Shown: piece after piece, positions 44,950 through 60,000 of the stretch
Layout of the letters: each line of letters starts with the position of its first letter
Position numbering within the stretch: position 1 is the stretch's first letter
Source of the DNA: Liolophura sinensis
Taxonomy: Eukaryota > Mollusca > Polyplacophora > Chitonida > Chitonidae
Assembly: GCF_032854445.1 (NCBI RefSeq)
Contig: NC_088300.1
Span: 9,240,001-9,300,000, forward strand
DNA: 60,000 nucleotides
Direction: 5' to 3'
Notes under the pieces: model-generated
Databases searched by the model: none
The model's input: the letters and a program-made list of their open reading frames with translations, nothing else
What the model was told of the DNA's origin: nothing
Program-made: the position numbers and the translations under genes

Positions 44950-45840
44950 ACATCATACATTTTTGAAGGTTCAACACATTTGCCCTTCTAAAATGAAAAA
45001 CAATGACTAAATAAAGAATCATTTTTGTCTTAAGTACCGGTATCCTGTGATGAAGTGATATCTGTAAACTATATGAAATAACACCTGTAGTCATCATAAG
45101 TCACCTTTATATAAACAATAAAAGCAATTCCACCAACTTAACAGATACAAATACTTTAATTTGCATAAATAAACAACGTGGCATTGTATCATTCTGAGAG
45201 GTAAACGTACCTGTCGGTTTGAGGTAACATACTCAATGAAAAGTCATACTTAAAATTTGCACACAGCCAGCTCTTGACAGCGAGGCGGAATAATAAATTA
45301 AGGTACTGCACATTGTATGCTCGGTCATCGAAAAAAAGGTATTACAATAATTTTGATGGTATCACATGGGTGCTGGTAATATGAAAGTTTCCAGGTTAGT
45401 CACGTATTAGACCTCCGATAAATTAAGCTTGCTATACGTGAAGACGCGACTTTTTTGTCAAGTGTAGTTCTATAGGTTTTAGTTCTGGTCATATCCAAAT
45501 GTCTTTTATTGCTGGTCAAAAACTACCTACCTACCTCTCAACAACAAGAGCATGTATACGTTTAGGATATAATCCAAATCATCATAAATTTCGTATCGAG
45601 TAAGAACCAAACAGCCAAGGCATCGATTTCAGTAAGCCTTATCTTCCATTAAAAATGTGCAAAACTAATTGTCTCTGTGTACGGCTTCAAACCCAATCTT
45701 GGGCATAGGATTTGAGGATTCCTGTGCTTTCACTGTTGCCTGGTAACACATGGTTCCTTCACTGGATCTTTTGCGACAATAAGCGGTGAACGTCGCTTGT
45801 GGTCGTTTGCACAGAGTAACGTCACTATAATGTGTGTATA
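44950..45840. other. Intergenic, nothing recognised
   Basis: No supported gene or repeat family. Confidence 0.3.
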
Positions 45841-45844
45841 CATT

Positions 45845-45992
45845 ACACGTGAGAAAGTTCATCACTAATTGCCAAAGGTCGGTGATTTTCTCGGTTCACT
45901 GTTTCCTCCATCATAACTTTTCCATGCCTGAAGGCATTCGTATAATTTAAACATTCTTGAGCATGGCGTTAAACAACAGTCAAATAAATATC
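45845..45992 (+). repeat. SINE-A diverged copy
   Basis: 'gtgagaaagttcatcactaa' through 'acattcttgagcatggcgtt' and 'aaacaacagtcaaataaata'. It immediately precedes a SINE-C copy. Confidence 0.6.
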
Positions 45993-45999
45993 GATGTTT

Positions 46000-46315
46000 G
46001 CAAATATCCATGAGCGCCTTGTTGGAGCGTCCGCCTTAAAGTCGGGAAGCCTGGTGTTAAACCCGGGGTCGGGTCATACCAAAGGCTTAAAATATTATCC
46101 GCTTTAAGCTTAGAACTTAGATCTTAAAACAAGGAAACAGATCTGTACTCAGTTTAGTGTGAGTAGGTGGGGTGTTTTGTTTATAGTGCCTTTGGCGCGA
46201 TACTTCAGTGGCCCTGCGACAGTATATGTAAACACAATACACAATATATGTAAACACACCTAATGACTCCTGGTAGTCATATAACTGAAAAATTGTTAAG
46301 TACAACGTAAAACGA
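46000..46315 (+). repeat. SINE-C, near full length
   Basis: The head 'agcgtccgccttaaagtcgg', a B-box-like 'tgttaaacccggggtc', then 'cataccaaaggcttaaaata' and the end 'gaaaaattgttaagtacaac'. It matches the copy at 9479. Confidence 0.72.
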
Positions 46316-46319
46316 TTGC

Positions 46320-47420
46320 AGCACCAGAGTGACAGATGAACATCTTTGAAAGCGAAGTGAAAATCTTCAAATACATGTCATCACTTTGAACTTGATACAT
46401 TTTCTCAAGTTGTTTTATTTAGGAATTGTGTGTCGGTTAGTAAAAGACACAATCCCTATCGTAAATAATGAGAATCATTTGTTACTATTGATACACCAGA
46501 ATAGGGCTTCATTTTAACTATCTCAGATACATGTCAAACCCCTGTATATAGGATAATTCCCCCCTATATGTTGGACATACACTCACATCCATTTCTTGAG
46601 CATGGCATTAACACCAATTAGGGCTCAGTCATTGTTTATTGTAATACAAATATGAGAGCACATGTGGTGACATCGTAACTTCACACGTTCAAGATATCAG
46701 TGACCATACCTCACTGTACTCGTGCCAGACACTGATGAACGTTCGACCGTTCTATAGTGAAAACACCTTGGTGACCCATTTATCAGAGAGCCAATCAAAT
46801 ATGATCAAATGTGATGTCATGTGATCCAAATCAATGGGTAAACGAGACGCTTGGTTTTTATTTCTTAATACTTGCCGGTAGTATAAAATGTGGTCTAACA
46901 GAATACTACAAAAAAGTTTATCAGCTTTCTTCTGGGTGTGTAAGAATGGCTTTAAACTACAGCTTTTCAAGTACCAGGGGCCAGTCCTGAACTTAAATTG
47001 CCTGCTCTAGTGACGCCAATGGCGAGAGTTATCAAGACAACTATGTTGCGAGCGGCGCTGGTCCTACGCTCTCAGTATAATCGATGTGTCGATGACGTCA
47101 TTTCCGATAAATATGCATGTAATAGATTAATAAATACAAATATGTCTTAAAAAGGAATCTTTTTTTTGCATACCATCTTGGTGTTTCTTAAAACCATACT
47201 CTTCGTTATGTAGTACCTTTTCATGTATCCTTTAAAGCTCTGTAAGAACATGAGTTACTCCAGGAGTGAGCTGGACTGGAGAAACCTGAAGCTCGTTAAT
47301 AAGTCCCACAGTGTAAACGGAAAGCTGTTCCGAGATAGTAGAGTGCCAAATGGCGGTGGGAAGTCAAACCGCTCACCAACTACCAATCAATCGTTCGTTC
47401 GAAATGCCAGAGGGCCAAAC
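46320..47420. other. Intergenic, nothing recognised
   Basis: No supported gene. A small SINE-A tail-like string ('ttcttgagcatggcattaac') lies near 46597. Confidence 0.3.
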
Positions 47421-47423
47421 CGT

Positions 47424-47890
47424 TGTTCTATTTAATTATTTATTTATTTATTTATTTGATTGGTATTTCACGCCGTACTCTTTTTCACTCACACGACGAC
47501 GGGCGGCATTAAGCTGGGTAGACCATCCAGAGATTGCTGGCAGACCGTACCGGCCCCGAATGCGTCCGTTTTGGGGGTCGGTAGATCCAGGATCAATCCT
47601 GGGCAGGGTCACACAAGACTTTTCAAAGAGGAAGTTGTAACTTCTTCACTTGGCGTTCAGCATTAAGGGGATAGTGCAGGCACTGGTTGACCATCACCAG
47701 TATAATGGTTCGGACAGGGCCGCTTTTACTTGCCTTCAGTAAGTCGTCTCAGTGAAGCAGCACTAGATAAAAAGAGCAGTGGAAATTCGTCCTACAAGAA
47801 GGAGGCACACTACTAAGAACTCCTTCATCGTTACATGACTGAAAACTTGTAAAATACTGCGTTAAACACGAATCACTCATTCACTCACCC
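47424..47890. repeat. SINE-A (minus) joined to SINE-B (plus)
   Basis: A reversed SINE-A (47424 to about 47545, ending 'attgctggcagaccgtaccg') passes directly into the head of a plus-strand SINE-B ('accggccccgaatgcgtccg', from about 47546), which runs to 'cgaatcactcattcactcac'. The join leaves two SINEs tail-outward with no spacer. Confidence 0.8.
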
Positions 47891-48420
47891 CGTTAATTCT
47901 GAGGCCATTGTAAATATCTACAACAGTAGCAAATTTAGTTCATAATTCATATATTGAAAGAATTAATTTCGGGACAAGTATAAATAAGAAGTCTTGGCTT
48001 AAAGTTAAATCGGGCAGTAAGTCTTAAGACGGTTTTAAACAGACGGATCCGGATAAGCAAGTGTCACGTGTTGGTTCTATCATTTTGAAAATAGTTCCCG
48101 TCAAGTAGCTTGATTTCCATTTGTGAGAACTCTATCCCAAAATGCTGCCATATGTAACAAGCGCGCGTGACCGTTGGTATAAAACCTGCTTTGTCCGCTG
48201 TATCACTATAGCCACCCGATAACATGCTGTAATGGCTGCCATTAAACACATTCTAAATTCTAATTCAGGAGCAAGAACCACAGAAAATCAACCAAACAAA
48301 ATTATCATCATTCTTATACAGACAATCTGTCTTCCTTTATCATAGAAACTCGTTATACAAAGATAGTATTATGTACAATGAATTAAGGAATTTGCATAAT
48401 TGTTTGAAAATTTAAAATAT

Positions 48421-48540
48421 TAGATCATCTGGTGCATGATGAAATCCTTGGAACGAGCCGGAATGAGGCTCGAACAGAGAGATATCACAAGCAGCAGGAG
48501 AATATAGCGCTACCACGGTAGCCTACTACGTGTGTGGAAA
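48421..48540 (-). repeat. Possible tRNA-like SINE head in the CaM5 3' flank
   Basis: The minus strand contains 'ctaccgtggtagcg' followed about 45 nt later by 'gttcgagcctc', the spacing of pol III A and B boxes. No known SINE body follows. Low-confidence similarity only; CaM5's polyA signal could not be located here. Confidence 0.25.
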
Positions 48541-48572
48541 GGAATCATCAACAGGAACGGAATGTAAAGAGA

Positions 48573-57957
<9,385 letters not shown>

Positions 57958-58006
57958 GGTTGTGTGTAAATCGGTATCGTCGGCAGTCTCCGATCAGGTC
58001 CGCGCT

Positions 58007-58038
58007 AACGCCGGCTAGAGGTATGCTATAACTTTATA
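58007..58038 (-). promoter_or_regulatory. CaM5 TATA box (supports exon 1)
   Basis: CCTATAAAG on the minus strand, TATAAA at 58038-58033, lies 76 bp above the inferred ATG. The spacing matches CaM1 to CaM4 (76-100 bp). Confidence 0.5.
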
Positions 58039-58049
58039 GGCAACACCCA

Positions 58050-58700
58050 ACCCACTGCGACGGAGTCCTCGACCCGGATTAACGAGGGAGCAGTCGTTAT
58101 TTCTGCTGACCTGTTTTTTTTTAAATTTGCCTTGAGCTCTGTGTGTCGTCACACGACAGCCTCACACGGCTAACTCAGCTTGACCGAACAGCTAGACTGC
58201 ACAAAGTAACGACTCTGTCCAGAGCGAGCCAAGTGACGGAATGCCAGACAAAGGCAGTAAAATGCGCTTTATCTAAACTGATACACCTTGTATTAGCTAC
58301 TATCCTCACGGATGACTGTAGTGTTGCGTGGCTAGACTCGCTCTGTGCACACCGATCGCATGTTAACTAATGGATTCTACAACAAAACGCCTACATAGCC
58401 TGTAAATACAGAGCTTTTTACTTTTACCAAGTGAAGCATAGATCGACCAGAGTACATACCTGACATGTTCATGCAGGCTATGTGTGCGAGCACACACCTA
58501 CATATGCAGAACATTATCGTCATATTAACCCCTGGTACTGGGACAGCGAAGTGTTTACTAAATCGCAGCCAGCGCTTCATCGAAGGCTGGGAGATTTGAC
58601 AACTGATTTTTGTTTAAAACGCATATAAATATAACTGTATTGAAAGTTAAAATGAAACTAAAAGAAATTTATTGGGAAAAAAGGTATCGAAGTCTGTAAC
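58050..58700. other. Intergenic, nothing recognised
   Basis: No supported gene upstream of the CaM5 promoter. Confidence 0.3.
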
Positions 58701-58714
58701 AGTTGTAATGCTCA

Positions 58715-59270
58715 TGTTCCCGTCTGCTGGTTTACTATCACTTTCTCGTCAAGTTCCCATCTGCTGGTTTACTATCACTTTCTCGTCATGTTCCCACCTG
58801 CTGGTTTACTATCACTTTCTCGTCATGTTCCCATCTGCTGGTTTTCTATCACTTCCTCGTCATGTTCCCATCTGCTGGTTTACTATCACTTTTTCGTCAT
58901 GTTCCCATCTGCTGGTTTACTATCACTTCCTCGTCATGTTTCCATCTGCTGGTTTACTATCACTTTCTCGTCATGTTCCCATCTGCTGGTTTTCTATCAC
59001 TTCCTCGTCATGTTCCCATCTGCTGGTGTACTATCACTTTCTCGTCATGTTCCCATCTGCTGGTTTACTATCACTTCCTCGTCATGTTCCCATCTGCTGG
59101 TTTACTATCACTTCCTCGTCATGTTCCCATCTGCTGGTTTACTATCACTTTTTCGTCATGTTCCCATCTGCTGGTTTACTATCACTTCCTCGTCATGTTC
59201 CCATCTGCTGGTTTACTATCACTTTCTCGTCAAGTTCCCATCTGCTGGCTTACTATCACTTTCTCGTCAC
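58715..59270 (+). repeat. 37-bp minisatellite, 15 units
   Basis: Unit 'ctcgtcatgttcccatctgc' plus 'tggtttactatcacttt' (37 bp), about 15 copies over 555 bp, highly uniform. Because 37 is not a multiple of three and the unit has no stop on this strand, all three plus frames stay open; this is a composition effect. Confidence 0.95.
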
Positions 59271-59304
59271 ATATATATGTTGGCCTGTTTACTTGCACTG
59301 ATAG

Positions 59305-59380
59305 TGGTTTAACACCACATTCCTCAATGTTTCACTTTAAACACGAAGGGTAATGGGTGACAGAAACCGGACAGAGCTCT
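59305..59380 (-). repeat. SINE-A diverged fragment
   Basis: 'gtggtttaacaccacattcc' then 'gacagaaaccggacagagct', a decayed reversed 3' end. Confidence 0.5.
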
Positions 59381-59624
59381 AAGTTAGAGCGCTTTCAAGG
59401 AAACTATTCACACATGTCAGTTTCAGTGTAAGTTTCACAACTTTCTGTTTATACAATGTATATAACCGCATGTACAGGTGAGGACACAAAAAGACGCCCC
59501 ATATCAAAATTTACAATTTCTTCCACCATGTCCTCTGTGTTCTACCAGAATCAAGGTTTCCTACAATACGTGTGTTCTCAACTTTCTGATTGTAACCATG
59601 ATTTCGCGAGGGTTAGGCGGAATG

Positions 59625-59745
59625 ATGGACGGATGGACGAATAGACGGACGTACGTACGGACGGATGGAAGCTGGGGCGGACAGAAGGGCCCACGGAAAG
59701 ACGGATAGACATATGGGCGGAGGCAGAGACGGTTGGACACCCATA
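59625..59745 (+). repeat. GGAC/GGAT-rich simple repeat
   Basis: Short degenerate 'ggatggacgaatagacggac' type repeats with 'gtacgtacggacgga'. No gene is seen from here to the window end. Confidence 0.7.
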
Positions 59746-60000
59746 ATTCAGGCAGTCATACTTGCGACCATAATTGACTTTCGTCAGTGAAACGTAGCAC
59801 CACAAGCTCTGAACATCGATATGGTGAACGTCCATATGTTTGCATTTGAAATGCGTTTAGAATAATTTTTCTAAATAATATAATGTTAAATTGCATAAGC
59901 TATTTTTCCACACCATGAACTCATTGCCTAAAATGAAGTGCCACGGTGGACAGTCAGTGGGCCCTAAAGAATAATTTATTTTGGTAACCAGGTAAACACC

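Noticed and set aside
44240-44991. Ser/Val/Cys-rich frames resembling a cysteine-rich secreted protein
   Set aside because: They come from a 28-bp minisatellite read in shifting frames; no signal peptide or exon structure.
58672-59353. Three overlapping forward frames of 163-209 residues as genes
   Set aside because: They are three readings of one 37-bp tandem repeat lacking stops; the translation is purely periodic.

Overview
This is a eukaryotic, animal-type window. It has spliced genes with GT/AG introns, TATA-box promoters, AATAAA signals, dense tRNA-derived SINEs and many minisatellites. The SINE families (one with a TTTATT-rich tail and a 'ttggtgttttacgccgtactcaagaatatttcac'-type 3' end, one ending in ACTCACTCA, and a third head type) resemble those I associate with marine molluscs and brachiopods, so I infer a lophotrochozoan, most likely a mollusc. 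No bacterial or viral genes were recognised.

Two kinds of protein-coding gene can be read confidently. (1) Five calmodulin genes (CaM1 to CaM5, numbered left to right) all lie on the minus strand. Their coding spans are 4929-7522, 27334-29909, 34011-35804, 40026-43064 and 48573-57957. Each has the same five coding exons (ATG alone; 31; 144; 243; 29 nt), encoding a 149-residue protein with four intact EF-hands. The rightmost copy (CaM5) is the most canonical. By hand comparison the copies carry 7, 8, 13 and 11 substitutions relative to it (CaM4, CaM3, CaM2, CaM1), concentrated in the N-terminal tip, the central linker, EF-loop positions 9 and 11, and the last three residues. CaM1 to CaM3 also share a promoter block and an extra intron in the 3' UTR. 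(2) One nine-exon mitochondrial-type cytochrome P450 lies on the plus strand at 14719-21841 (528 residues), between CaM1 and CaM2.

Layout: 1-4.0 kb is gene-poor, with CRE-like repeated motifs and SINEs. CaM1 is at 4.0-7.6 kb. Next come a microsatellite inside an inverted repeat, several SINEs and a pair of foldback (MITE-like) elements just upstream of the P450 (14.7-21.9 kb). A 2.7-kb, 81-bp minisatellite interrupted by a SINE (23.1-25.9 kb) separates the P450 3' end from CaM2 (26.2-30.0 kb). A membrane-like ORF or possible LTR (31.2-32.0 kb) lies before CaM3 (33.4-35.9 kb). SINE clusters and a minisatellite precede CaM4 (39.9-43.1 kb), then a duplicated 28-bp minisatellite, then CaM5 (48.5-58.0 kb), whose first exon is inferred 6.4 kb upstream of exon 2. 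A 37-bp minisatellite lies at 58.7-59.3 kb.

The most unusual signals concern the calmodulin array. Exon 3 is nearly identical in nucleotide sequence across copies (3 of 144 differences between CaM1 and CaM5), while the adjacent exon 4 differs at about 49 of 243 sites. CaM1 and CaM2 share an almost identical intron tract more than 22 kb apart, implying recent gene conversion across the intervening P450. All counts are by eye and should be recomputed.
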